DNA from: Clostridium sp. Cult1 | GTDB taxonomy: Bacteria; Bacillota; Clostridia; Tissierellales; Tepidimicrobiaceae | Reading direction: 5' to 3' | Assembly (NCBI RefSeq): GCF_021655095.1 | Contig: NZ_PPXW01000001.1 | Location: 72,483-136,482, forward strand | Length of the DNA: 64,000 bases | Shown here: piece by piece, positions 29,470-38,897 of the stretch | How positions within the stretch are numbered: position 1 is the stretch's first letter | Layout: every line of letters starts with the position of its first letter | The notes under the pieces: model-generated | Told to the model about the DNA's origin: nothing | The model's database searches: none | What the model saw: the letters and a program-made list of their open reading frames with translations, nothing else | Position numbers and translations under genes: made by a program

Positions 29470-30837
29470 ATGGAGGAGATCCAAAATAAAAAGAAAACAA
29501 GGGATATAGTATTAAAAACAGCAGGGCCAGTTCTAATAGAGGTATTTTTAGGGACTCTATTTGGTATGGTGGATATGATGATGTTAGGAAGGATTGTAGA
29601 TCCAGGGGAAGCAGCTGCTTCCATTGCAGCTGTTGGGATTACTAATCAAGTTGTATTTATTGCATTATCTTTGGTTCAATCTTTAAACGTAGGTGCAACG
29701 GCTATGGTTGCTAGATATGTAGGAGCAAAAAGAGAAGATAGGATAGAAAGTGTAATAAGACATGTAATTTTACTAACACAGGTTCTCCTTGTATTACCAA
29801 TTTTTATTTTTGGACTATTATATACAGATCAGCTAATGAAATTTATTGGAGCTCATCAGGATACTTTAATGTTTGGTAGAAATTATTTTAAAGTTATAAT
29901 CATTGGATTGGTATTTCAGGCTTTTAATTTTTCAATTTATGCGGTTTTACGGGGAGCAGGAGATACTAAAACTCCCATGAATATTAATTTAAAGGTAAAT
30001 ACATTAAATGTAATTGGAAATGCTGTACTTATCTATGGGCTACTTGGATTCCCAAGATTAGGGGTTACTGGGGCAGGTATATCTACATCTATCTCTCAAA
30101 TGGTTGCAACTTTAATGTTATTAAGGCATATTTTTAAAAAGAACACTATAATAAGGATAAATCTTAAGAATAGATTTAAATTTAATAAGGACATTATGTA
30201 TAATCTAGTCAAAATTGGAATACCTGCTTCTTTAGAGCAAATTGCTTTTAGAGCTGGTATATTGATATTTGTACGTATTGTTTCATCCTTAGGTACTGTA
30301 GCTTATGCTACTCATCAAATATGTTTAAATATATCAGGTCTCTCTTTTACCCCAGGTCAAGCTTTTGGAATTGCAGCTTCTTCCTTAACTGGTAGGAGCT
30401 TAGGAGCAGAGGATTCAGATAAAGCTGAAGAATATATTAGGACTAGTGGCAGAATTGGAGCTATTATAGCTACACTAGTTGGAGTCGTGTTTTTCTTCTT
30501 TGGCTCCTTTATTGCTAGCCTTTATACAAAAGATCCCAATGTAATAAATGAAGCAGCTAAAATATTGAAGGTAATTGCAATCATTCAACCTTTCCAATCC
30601 TCTCAATTAATTTTAGCTGGTGGATTAAGGGGAGCAGGGGATACGGTATGGACTCTAGTAGCTATTTTCTTCAGTGTATTAATCGTTAGAGTAGCTTTAG
30701 CATATCTTTTCATAAAGGTTTTAAGCTTGGGACTAATAGGAGCTTGGTATGCTATGTTCTGTGACCAGCTTGTAAGATGGGCACTTATCAAATTTAGATT
30801 TAAGACCGATAAATGGAAGTATATTAGCATAAGATAA
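29470..30837 (+). CDS. MATE-family exporter, second copy
   Basis: A 455-residue protein with about twelve helices in two MatE repeats. Marks include KTAGPVLIEVFLGTLFGMVD in helix 1, YAVLRGAGDTKTPMNINLK near residue 160 and GGLRGAGDTVWTL in repeat 2. It is only distantly similar to the MATE protein at 25148, so this is not a recent duplication. Substrate unknown. The ATG follows AGAGGTGG. It stands alone between terminators. Confidence 0.9.
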   Translation: MEEIQNKKKTRDIVLKTAGPVLIEVFLGTLFGMVDMMMLGRIVDPGEAAASIAAVGITNQVVFIALSLVQSLNVGATAMVARYVGAKREDRIESVIRHVILLTQVLLVLPIFIFGLLYTDQLMKFIGAHQDTLMFGRNYFKVIIIGLVFQAFNFSIYAVLRGAGDTKTPMNINLKVNTLNVIGNAVLIYGLLGFPRLGVTGAGISTSISQMVATLMLLRHIFKKNTIIRINLKNRFKFNKDIMYNLVKIGIPASLEQIAFRAGILIFVRIVSSLGTVAYATHQICLNISGLSFTPGQAFGIAASSLTGRSLGAEDSDKAEEYIRTSGRIGAIIATLVGVVFFFFGSFIASLYTKDPNVINEAAKILKVIAIIQPFQSSQLILAGGLRGAGDTVWTLVAIFFSVLIVRVALAYLFIKVLSLGLIGAWYAMFCDQLVRWALIKFRFKTDKWKYISIR

Positions 30838-30871
30838 AACTTGCTTTATATTAATATAAAGCAAGTTTTAT
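30834..30871. terminator. Perfect palindromic bidirectional terminator
   Basis: A 38-bp perfect palindrome (19-bp arms, ATAAAACTTGCTTTATATT) that fills the gap between the convergent genes ending at 30837 and 30872, with U-rich ends on both strands. Confidence 0.85.
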
Positions 30872-31921
30872 CTATCTCCTTATTTCATTAACCATATTCC
30901 TTGCAAATCTTCTTGCAAGTTCCTCGATTTGAGGAACTTCTTTTATTGTTCCTCTATCATTAGCTACAGCTATTAAGGAAAAATACGGTGGCAATCTAAA
31001 GGTTTTATTGATATTTAGGCTACTTATTAATTGTTTAGCTAAAGCATCTCCTCCTGAATGGCCAGATACAATAATGGAAAATAGGGTTTTGTCATAAAAT
31101 TTAGTTTTTCTAAATAGAGCTGTCAATCTATTTATCAAAGCTACTATATTAGCTGTAATCATGTCATTATAATTAGGACAAATAAACACAAGAGCGTCTG
31201 CTTTCAATATGGCAGGGTATACTTCTTTAACTACAATTCCACCATAAAAACATTTAGTTTGCTCACCATAATGTTTACAAGTTTTATAGGGGCATCCTAT
31301 ACAATCTACAATAGTGCCATTTTGAATATTAATTTCTGTAATAGATATTTCATATAGATTTTCCTTTACCATATCCCATAGAGATAAAGTATTGGAATAC
31401 ATCCTATTGCTCGAATGGAGAACTAGAATTTTAGGTTTCTTTACCTTGTTTATTTCATCATTGATAAGCCTTTTTCCTAGTTCCTCACATAAGAATAAGC
31501 AGATTTCTTCTATAGATAATCCATATACCTTCTGTAATGGAATAAAATTGTCTAAATTTCCCGTAGCTTCTACCATAGGTCTACCAGGGAATCTACAACC
31601 CAAAAGATTAGATTGAAATATAATAGATTGGGCTGTAGTTTTTGTGAAATACTGATATTGGCTATGAACTAGGACTATCCCCTCGGAACCTAATAAAGAA
31701 TCATAACCTCTAGTGAATAATTTTAGAAAAAATCTATTTAAATTGTTGCTAATTCCCGTTATAGGCAATTCTACAGCAAAAATTATTTTTCTGTTTTTTA
31801 AACTTGGTAATTGCTCGTAATCTTCTAAGACTTCATATTCTATATTTCTAGTAGTCCTATCTATCATTCTTTTTAAGAAAGGAGAAGGTTTTTCTGGTAG
31901 TATTAGATAATATTTTTTCAT
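30872..31921 (-). CDS. Flavodoxin-fold (NADPH-dependent FMN reductase-like) protein
   Basis: A 349-residue protein. The C-terminal part (about 163-320) is a flavodoxin/FMN-reductase fold: KILVLHSSNRMYSNTLSLWD would bind the FMN phosphate, and a cysteine cluster DCIGCPYKTCKHYGEQTKC (C207, C210, C215, C224) resembles that of iron-sulfur flavoproteins. The N-terminal part (1-150) looks like a second, cofactor-poor Rossmann layer. Probably a cytoplasmic redox protein. It is the last gene of a five-gene operon; its ATG overlaps the TGA of the dehydrogenase-like gene (ATGA), so the two are translationally coupled. The electron partner is unknown. Confidence 0.7.
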   Translation of the reverse strand: MKKYYLILPEKPSPFLKRMIDRTTRNIEYEVLEDYEQLPSLKNRKIIFAVELPITGISNNLNRFFLKLFTRGYDSLLGSEGIVLVHSQYQYFTKTTAQSIIFQSNLLGCRFPGRPMVEATGNLDNFIPLQKVYGLSIEEICLFLCEELGKRLINDEINKVKKPKILVLHSSNRMYSNTLSLWDMVKENLYEISITEINIQNGTIVDCIGCPYKTCKHYGEQTKCFYGGIVVKEVYPAILKADALVFICPNYNDMITANIVALINRLTALFRKTKFYDKTLFSIIVSGHSGGDALAKQLISSLNINKTFRLPPYFSLIAVANDRGTIKEVPQIEELARRFARNMVNEIRR

Positions 31922-33165
31922 ATTATGTTCACCAACATTTCATAGGTTTGTTTTATTTTATCAAACAATTTAGAAGGCATATCTAATTGCTCCACCTCTA
32001 TTTGATGACCAACTAATCTACATTTAGAACCCATATAGACACCTCCCATATAGGTAGAACCATAGAACCATTTTCCTTTAATAGTAGCAATAATGGAAAG
32101 GGCACCAGAAGATAGGCTAGGGGCAACGTAGGGTTTAAAACCTAAATTCCGAACATCTTTATTAGCATTCAAAGTTTTATAAGTTAAGTATTCAGATAAT
32201 TTTTCATTATAATTATCAATACTATTAGCTACAATCAATCCTTCTCCATGAGGACCAAAAACCCTTCCCTCATTTAAATAAGGGATTGTGCTATTGGATT
32301 TTTCGGCATAAAAGCTAGCTCGACCATTCATAACTCCTAGTCCATATCCGATTATTTGATTTGAAGCCAAACCTAGAAAATCATATTTATTCTTCTCATT
32401 TTTATTGCTTTCTAAAAAGGCTACTTTACACAATAGATCTACAGGATCTGACACTACTGCAAATATCCCTTTAAATTTCTTATTTCTTGCCATTACTGCA
32501 TATTCTTTTATTATTTCAGAATTAGATTCAAATTGTGCCATTCGAACATCATCAATATTACTGCCTACAGGCGGTATTCCTTTTGAGGCACAAAATAAGA
32601 AAATATCGCAATCAAATAACTCATCCTTATCCAGTGGATAAACAGGGGGAAAAGCTTCTTCATCAAAAGGCTTTCTTATTTGATTAAGTTCATATTCCCA
32701 TCGTTTTAACCTGTTAGGATTTCTATCGTAGATGCCAATTTTATCAATACAATCTTCACCCAAAAGTCTTAAACCTATAAGAAGGGTACTTCCCACATCA
32801 CCTAAGGCTAATAAGTTAATTTTCCACTTTTTATTGTTTTTTTGATTAAAAACATCTTCCCAATTAGGATAATAGGTGTTTAATGAAACGACCAAGTTCC
32901 TATTGATTTTATCTATTATCCAAGTTGGAATAAAATTTAAATAATCTTTTCTTTCTAAAAGGAGTAATTCAACTCCTTCTTTATCTATGAATAATAAAGC
33001 TGGATGATTAATTAAATAATTTCTTCTAGATTCAATGGGGTCTAGTTTATTTAAAAAATATAATTTTTCTTTGCTATTTTTTATTTCCTCTTCATGAATC
33101 TTTTCAAAACTATATTCCTGGAAAGAAAAAAAATAATTTTCTTTGTATTTATAGTAATTAATCAT
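31918..33165 (-). CDS. Divergent lactate/malate dehydrogenase-fold protein
   Basis: A 415-residue protein with a 115-residue unknown N-terminal extension and then an NAD(P)-binding Rossmann domain: LLALGDVGSTLLIGLRLLG (118-136) with IYDRNP as the acidic end of strand 2. VVSDPVDLLCKVAF (237-250) matches the LDH/MDH motif V-x-N-P-V-D, with Asp for Asn. FGPHGEGLIVANS resembles the catalytic-histidine motif G-x-H-G. An LDH/MDH-like enzyme with altered substrate specificity is likely, but the substrate arginine loop cannot be placed. It lies 25 bases after the 1613-residue fusion gene and overlaps the flavoprotein gene. Confidence 0.65.
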   Translation of the reverse strand: MINYYKYKENYFFSFQEYSFEKIHEEEIKNSKEKLYFLNKLDPIESRRNYLINHPALLFIDKEGVELLLLERKDYLNFIPTWIIDKINRNLVVSLNTYYPNWEDVFNQKNNKKWKINLLALGDVGSTLLIGLRLLGEDCIDKIGIYDRNPNRLKRWEYELNQIRKPFDEEAFPPVYPLDKDELFDCDIFLFCASKGIPPVGSNIDDVRMAQFESNSEIIKEYAVMARNKKFKGIFAVVSDPVDLLCKVAFLESNKNEKNKYDFLGLASNQIIGYGLGVMNGRASFYAEKSNSTIPYLNEGRVFGPHGEGLIVANSIDNYNEKLSEYLTYKTLNANKDVRNLGFKPYVAPSLSSGALSIIATIKGKWFYGSTYMGGVYMGSKCRLVGHQIEVEQLDMPSKLFDKIKQTYEMLVNII

Positions 33166-33189
33166 ATTTTCCTCACTTTCTTCTAGAAA

Positions 33190-36100
33190 CTATCTAATAA
33201 TAATATTTTTTATTCTCCTAAGATGTTCCAAATCCGACTCTAAACACGATGAAGGCTTCTGATTGCTAATGGAATCCATACTTTTATAAATATCAGGCCT
33301 TCTTGGAGATACTAATATTTCTCCTAAGTTTTTTATTTTTAAATTTTTTTCATTGATTTCTTGATAAGCCTTTTCAATAATTTTGAATATTTCTATTGCA
33401 TTGATTAAACAGGTTTCAGATAATATATATATATTTTGGGGTGGAGTGTTTTTAATAAAACTTGGTGAAACATAGGGAAGAATTAAATTAACACTTGGTA
33501 TTAAATAATCTTGAGAAAGCCCTTCTCTAAACACCATATCTCCACCTATAAAGGGATATTGGTCACTTTCATTGAACCAAAGGTTTAAATTAGGTACAAA
33601 ATAAGCACAATCTACATCAATATCCTTTACTTTTCCAATTTCACTTCCCTTACCAGTTAGAATTCCTACTATTACTTTCTTAATGGGCACTTGAGTTTTT
33701 CTTAATAAAGGTTCAATTACATTTAGTCTGTAACCTTTATGAAGAAGATCATCTACTAAAATTACTGGTCTATCAAAGGACTTCAGTACTTTAGTTTGAT
33801 TCTCTAAGCTTAAATAATTTGGGAAGGCAGCAATTGTAAAATCCATAATACTAGGATTAAATATTTTTTCCGTATGCATGGTTTTAGTAATAGTATTTGG
33901 CAATATGGTACCATTTAATATAGAGCCAAAAGGTACACATATATTAGGACCTAAAATTCTGTTCTTTTTTTGTATTATAGAAGCTTCATTAACATCACAG
34001 ATTTTTTGAATCAATTTGCTATAAACCATATCTCTATTGAAAGATAGTAATAATTGGCCTGGGTGCAAATTAGAAATAGCTTCTTTGAGATTTTTCCTCC
34101 TATTACTAATTTCTTTCCTTAATTCTATGTTATTTTCAAAAGGAGGTTTTAATAGGTTCTCTAAATCTTGATTTAAAGTCATAGGAGCATTCATGTCCAC
34201 TACAAAAATTGGACAATTGTTGTAGCTAAAAGGAGTCTTTATAAAACCTTGATCTTTTAGATTTTCTTCTATATATTCCTTATTGTAATTAGTTAAACAA
34301 TTCTTAAATATGGCATAATTATAGTCTAAACTTATACAATAAGCTAAAGTTTCATTCAATATTATTTCAGCAATATGATAGTCATTAGTTTTGGTATATA
34401 TTCCTGAAATTAGAACTAACCTACCCTTTGAATGCTTCCTAAAATATTCCGTTATATTGGTGTTTTGGAATTCATCATATAGCATACTATTTTTAACCCA
34501 ATAGAAGATTGAAAATCCAAGAATAGAATTACTTTTTGTATCTCTAACCAAAAGCATTATGGGATTGAGTTTATTTTTTAATTCATGGATAGCTTCTATA
34601 TCTATTCTATGGCTAAATTCTTTATTTATATATTGAATCAAATGGTCATCCATATTATCTATGATTTCTGTTTCCATAGTTTTTGTTTGTACTAAAGATT
34701 TATATTGGGGTTCATTTAAATATAGTCCATATTTATAGATATATCGTTGGGCTAAAGGGTCTATTTGATTCGAAACATCTCTATTTAAATCTATAGATTC
34801 TCTAATTTGAGTAGAACTAATATCTTCATATTGGGGAGGAAGTGAAAGTCTTAATATCTCTCCTTTAATATTTTTAAACCTTTTTTCCAATATAATATCC
34901 TCATTTTCTTTTGACTGAATGCTTTTCCTATCAAAAATTATATGGGGAAATTCATTTAATACCCCTCCTTTTTCATAAGCAGAAGCATTAACTAACACAT
35001 CTGTACCTACTACCATATAGAGATCTCTATTGGTAAATAGGGATTTAAGATTGAGTAAATCTTTATCATTGCTTATATTGATAGGGATCTCACTAGGAAA
35101 TAAAAATATATCCTTTTCATGAGCAATAGTCATATTGATAATATCTCTTCTAAATCTATGGGGCTGAGTCCTTTTAGACCAGGAGAATTCATCTACTGCT
35201 AGGTGGACTTCAAAGCCTTGTCTATTTATTTCTGTAGCAATCTTCTTATGACTGAGAGAAAAAGGATCAAAGCTTCCTGGGAAAAAAGCTACTTTTTTAT
35301 TGGTAATTAACTCAATTGGACCATAAATAAATTCGTAATCAAGTATAAATCTATATATATTGTTTAATGAAGCAGAATTGTTGAGAAAGATAAACTCATC
35401 GTCTTCCTTTTTAGTCAATAATGTCAATATTTTTTTTCCTATTCTAGTAAATATAAAGTATTTTTCTTCTAATAATAGTCTGTTAGAATTAAAAATTTGA
35501 CTACCAACAATTCTAAAGGCTTCGGTCTTTATTTCTTCATCAAAGGAGGCCATCCCATTTAATAATAATCCTAAAAGTCTATCCAATCGTTCTTCGTTAA
35601 ACTTTTCTTTCTCCCTAAATCTTTGACCATATTGAGGATAATTTTCTATACATACACCTATGGTTTTTAATAGCAAGAATACTACTTGAGTATTCGACTG
35701 TCGAACTTTTTCTTGGAAATCATCGATTATCTCATCTAATTCAGTAGGTTGTAGATATAAAAGTAGTTGGCCTAAATAATTTGGTATATATTTAGTAAAT
35801 TGATAGTTCTGCATTTCTAAAGCTCTAAGAAGTTCAACAGCAATATCATTTCTTTCCTCTTGTGATAGAAATTCAAATATGTGTAATAGAGTATGTCCAG
35901 CATAGTTACGTACTTTTTCTATGGCACTAACCTTTAGTAGATTACAAAAATGCATACCAGTATGAAGACCATAGGAATCTGGAGATTTTTTTACCTGATC
36001 ATATAGGATATCGATATTTACTTTTTTGTTCATCCATTCTGTTGCAGTTTTTAAATTTTTTAGGAATATTTCAGAAATATTTTCTTCGAATTTTTTATAA

Positions 36101-38031
36101 TTAAATTCTAAAAGTTTTAAAATATGTGATTCCAAGTTAATTTTGACAGCCAATTTATATTTTAAGTAATTTTCAGAAACATAGGGTGAAAATTGTAAAT
36201 TATCTAGCAACCAATTTTTAAGCAGAATAATAAACTCCTTTTTTTCTTTTAATTCTTGGAATATTTCGTCAATTATATCTAGTATTGTAAGCCTAATCTC
36301 TAGCATACTTGAGTTTAATTGATTTAATATATAGTCGTAAATTCTATTTAAATCCCTATCATTTAAATAGAGTAGGGGAATATATTTTAAAGTCTGAGAT
36401 AAATATAATTGATTAATTGGAGACATAGATTGATATTGGCTATAATAAATAATTAGTAGTTTTGAATACTTTTCATAGTTCCCCATTCTAGAATTATAAA
36501 ATAAGGATTTGATAATGGTTTTTAAATTATATTGCCATTCTATATTAGATTCTGGTATTTTATGGTCTGGATACAGAATATAGTTAAGAAGATCTGCTAA
36601 AACTTTTACACTAGTTGTTTCCGGGTTTTTCCTTTTAATAGATTTGGGTATTTCTTTTCTATATTCCTCATCATACTGACTAATTAATACCCCTATTAAT
36701 TCTGCAGCTTCATTTCGGATATCTTCCTCCCTGTGGAATAACAAATCTGTTAAAAAATGCAAAGTTACTATTTTTTGTTTTTGGGTCAAATAAGTCGAAT
36801 ATTCTTTAAAAATTTGAAGATATAGTCTAAGTTTTCTCCAGTTAAATTCAGATCTAGCCATTTCTAAAATATAGTTAAAACTAATATCATCCATTAGCTT
36901 GGCCATTAAATTTATATTATGATCTATTGCAAAATATTTTATATTATCAACAATTTCTCTATTGGCCATTAGAGAATAAGGTTTTGAAGCTTTTTTCACA
37001 GGGTTTTCTTTTGATAGATCTGTAGTTACCCCTAGGTTCAGCATATAATTTTCAAAATCTTTTAGTTTTCTATATACTTTTTCATATCTCTGTTCTTTTT
37101 TAGAATCTAGATTATCTAATTTATTGAGTATAACATTATAAGCCTCATCTAAAGTGTATATATGCATTTTAAAACCATGTTCAAATTTTTTATTTTTTAC
37201 TCTAAAATCTGCATATATTAAAACTAGAGATTCAAGAGGTAAGTTTTCCAGTTCTAAATCCCAAGTCGAGTGGTTGGTGGCAATGTGACCAGTTTTTTCT
37301 ATACCTAATCTATTAAACCACTCCTCAGTATAATAATAATGGAGATAAGGCACCCTACTCATATCTTCTTCATATACACCATATTTACCTATATCATGGC
37401 CTAATCCTGCACCTACTACAATACCTAAATCAATAGGCAATCCTAAAGCTTTAAGTTGTCTGCTTATATTAAGGCTAAGATGATTTACTCCAACTACATG
37501 GTCTACGGTATTATGGCTGGTTAGGGATAAATCAATTTTCATTAATTCATATACCCAATTATTTAAAAATGCATTTTTAAAATTTAAATATTCATCTAAA
37601 AATTTAATTTTATACTCTTCTTCAGGTTTTAGGAAACTTATGGGATATTTATATACGAAACTGTTTTTATTGTACTTTGCCTCGCAATTAGAAAAAGTAC
37701 GTAATAGGTTTAAGTAAAAGGAGACTAAAGGAGATAAATTCTCCTTAAATCTCGTATTAACCTTTTCAGGAAAAGATAAACTTAAAACATAATCATGAAT
37801 ATATTTTAGCCAACCTATTTCTGATAACTCTTGATGTTTTTTATATAATGGATATAGTAAATTCATTAAAGATAAGGCATTGTATTTGTTTTCTAATAGG
37901 ATATTATTCAGTTTTATCTTAAAATCATTTCCTTGGACAAATTTAAAAAAATCATTGGAGTAAGGTTCTAGATAACTTTTTTCTAACTCATTCAAAACAA
38001 ATTTATAGATTTCATTATATACTTCTATCAT
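33190..38031 (-). CDS. HD / helical repeat / NadD-like adenylyltransferase / GNAT-like / phosphoribosyltransferase fusion
   Basis: A 1613-residue soluble multidomain protein. Residues 165-340 form an HD hydrolase (H177, and H212-D213 in GHDIGKYG; IATNHSTWDLE). Residues 355-905 are all-helical repeats, HEAT-like. Residues 913-1105 are a nucleotidyltransferase of the NadD type: VAFFPGSFDPFSLSHKK (nucleotide loop, H928), VVGTDVL and ISSTQIRESI (1071-1080). About 1120-1285 looks like a GNAT acyltransferase. Residues 1325-1530 are a phosphoribosyltransferase-like domain with the PRPP loop VILVDDLLHKGYR (1423-1435). This combination suggests nucleotide or NAD metabolism. The ATG overlaps the sdaAA TGA (ATGA). 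I do not recognise a characterised homologue. Confidence 0.75.
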   Translation of the reverse strand: MIEVYNEIYKFVLNELEKSYLEPYSNDFFKFVQGNDFKIKLNNILLENKYNALSLMNLLYPLYKKHQELSEIGWLKYIHDYVLSLSFPEKVNTRFKENLSPLVSFYLNLLRTFSNCEAKYNKNSFVYKYPISFLKPEEEYKIKFLDEYLNFKNAFLNNWVYELMKIDLSLTSHNTVDHVVGVNHLSLNISRQLKALGLPIDLGIVVGAGLGHDIGKYGVYEEDMSRVPYLHYYYTEEWFNRLGIEKTGHIATNHSTWDLELENLPLESLVLIYADFRVKNKKFEHGFKMHIYTLDEAYNVILNKLDNLDSKKEQRYEKVYRKLKDFENYMLNLGVTTDLSKENPVKKASKPYSLMANREIVDNIKYFAIDHNINLMAKLMDDISFNYILEMARSEFNWRKLRLYLQIFKEYSTYLTQKQKIVTLHFLTDLLFHREEDIRNEAAELIGVLISQYDEEYRKEIPKSIKRKNPETTSVKVLADLLNYILYPDHKIPESNIEWQYNLKTIIKSLFYNSRMGNYEKYSKLLIIYYSQYQSMSPINQLYLSQTLKYIPLLYLNDRDLNRIYDYILNQLNSSMLEIRLTILDIIDEIFQELKEKKEFIILLKNWLLDNLQFSPYVSENYLKYKLAVKINLESHILKLLEFNYKKFEENISEIFLKNLKTATEWMNKKVNIDILYDQVKKSPDSYGLHTGMHFCNLLKVSAIEKVRNYAGHTLLHIFEFLSQEERNDIAVELLRALEMQNYQFTKYIPNYLGQLLLYLQPTELDEIIDDFQEKVRQSNTQVVFLLLKTIGVCIENYPQYGQRFREKEKFNEERLDRLLGLLLNGMASFDEEIKTEAFRIVGSQIFNSNRLLLEEKYFIFTRIGKKILTLLTKKEDDEFIFLNNSASLNNIYRFILDYEFIYGPIELITNKKVAFFPGSFDPFSLSHKKIATEINRQGFEVHLAVDEFSWSKRTQPHRFRRDIINMTIAHEKDIFLFPSEIPINISNDKDLLNLKSLFTNRDLYMVVGTDVLVNASAYEKGGVLNEFPHIIFDRKSIQSKENEDIILEKRFKNIKGEILRLSLPPQYEDISSTQIRESIDLNRDVSNQIDPLAQRYIYKYGLYLNEPQYKSLVQTKTMETEIIDNMDDHLIQYINKEFSHRIDIEAIHELKNKLNPIMLLVRDTKSNSILGFSIFYWVKNSMLYDEFQNTNITEYFRKHSKGRLVLISGIYTKTNDYHIAEIILNETLAYCISLDYNYAIFKNCLTNYNKEYIEENLKDQGFIKTPFSYNNCPIFVVDMNAPMTLNQDLENLLKPPFENNIELRKEISNRRKNLKEAISNLHPGQLLLSFNRDMVYSKLIQKICDVNEASIIQKKNRILGPNICVPFGSILNGTILPNTITKTMHTEKIFNPSIMDFTIAAFPNYLSLENQTKVLKSFDRPVILVDDLLHKGYRLNVIEPLLRKTQVPIKKVIVGILTGKGSEIGKVKDIDVDCAYFVPNLNLWFNESDQYPFIGGDMVFREGLSQDYLIPSVNLILPYVSPSFIKNTPPQNIYILSETCLINAIEIFKIIEKAYQEINEKNLKIKNLGEILVSPRRPDIYKSMDSISNQKPSSCLESDLEHLRRIKNIIIR

Positions 38032-38894
38032 AAAACCCTCCTTTTAAACTCCTCTCCTGTTGCAGTAGCTGCAACTCCACCTAAAGCAGTTTCTTTCAAG
38101 GATTCAGGCATTGCTTTTCCTACTCGATACATGGCTTCTACTACCTCGTCAAAAGGTACTAAGGATTTGACTCCTGCCATAGCGAGATCGGCGGATATTA
38201 AAGCATTAGCTACTCCAGAGGCATTACGCAATGCACAGGGAAATTCAACTAATCCTGCTACTGGATCGCAAACTAAACCCATAATATTTATGAGGGAAAA
38301 AGATGCTGCATCTAATGCTGTTTCTACATCTCCTCCTACCATTTCAATTACAGCAGCAGCAGCCATAGCGCTAGCTACTCCGCATTCAGCTTGACAACCC
38401 CCTTCAGCTCCTGAAATAGTAGCATTCTTAGCTACTATTTGGCCTATTCCTCCAGCAGTAAACAATCCTTGGATCATATCTTTTTCCGTTAGATTAAACT
38501 TATCTTTAACTGTAATAATTGCACTAGGTAATATACCTGAAGCACCAGCAGTTGGGGCGGCCACTATTCTACCCATGGATGCATTGACCTCTGAGGTGGA
38601 TAAGGCTTTTGCCATGGCAGATGTTAGTAGATTTCCGGAAATAGTATTATTTTTATTTTTATAGTCTTCTAATTTCTTAGCTGCTCCACCAGTAAGTTTA
38701 GAAACAGAAATAATATCCTTATTTAGACCACTATTAGCAGAATTTATCATGGTATCTAAAACAAATTTCATATTTTCCATAAGTTCATCATAGGACATAT
38801 CATTATCTTTCATTTCTTTTTCTATAACTATTTCCCATATTTTTTTATTTTGTTCTTTACATAGGGTTAATAGTTCTTTTCCTTTGTTAAACAT
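38028..38894 (-). CDS. sdaAA: L-serine dehydratase, iron-sulfur dependent, alpha subunit
   Basis: A 288-residue alpha subunit that, with SdaAB, converts L-serine to pyruvate and ammonia using an oxygen-sensitive [4Fe-4S] cluster. Hallmarks are NSANSGLNKD near residue 50, GRIVAAPTAGASGILPSA (about 106-123), GAEGGCQAECGVASAMAAAA (about 161-180) and the NIMGLVCDPVAGLVEFPC region (about 203-220); the cysteines in the last two are cluster ligands. It lies 3 bases after sdaAB and overlaps the next gene by four bases, so it belongs to a five-gene operon whose downstream genes are unusual. Confidence 0.93.
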   Translation of the reverse strand: MFNKGKELLTLCKEQNKKIWEIVIEKEMKDNDMSYDELMENMKFVLDTMINSANSGLNKDIISVSKLTGGAAKKLEDYKNKNNTISGNLLTSAMAKALSTSEVNASMGRIVAAPTAGASGILPSAIITVKDKFNLTEKDMIQGLFTAGGIGQIVAKNATISGAEGGCQAECGVASAMAAAAVIEMVGGDVETALDAASFSLINIMGLVCDPVAGLVEFPCALRNASGVANALISADLAMAGVKSLVPFDEVVEAMYRVGKAMPESLKETALGGVAATATGEEFKRRVL

Positions 38895-38897
38895 AGA

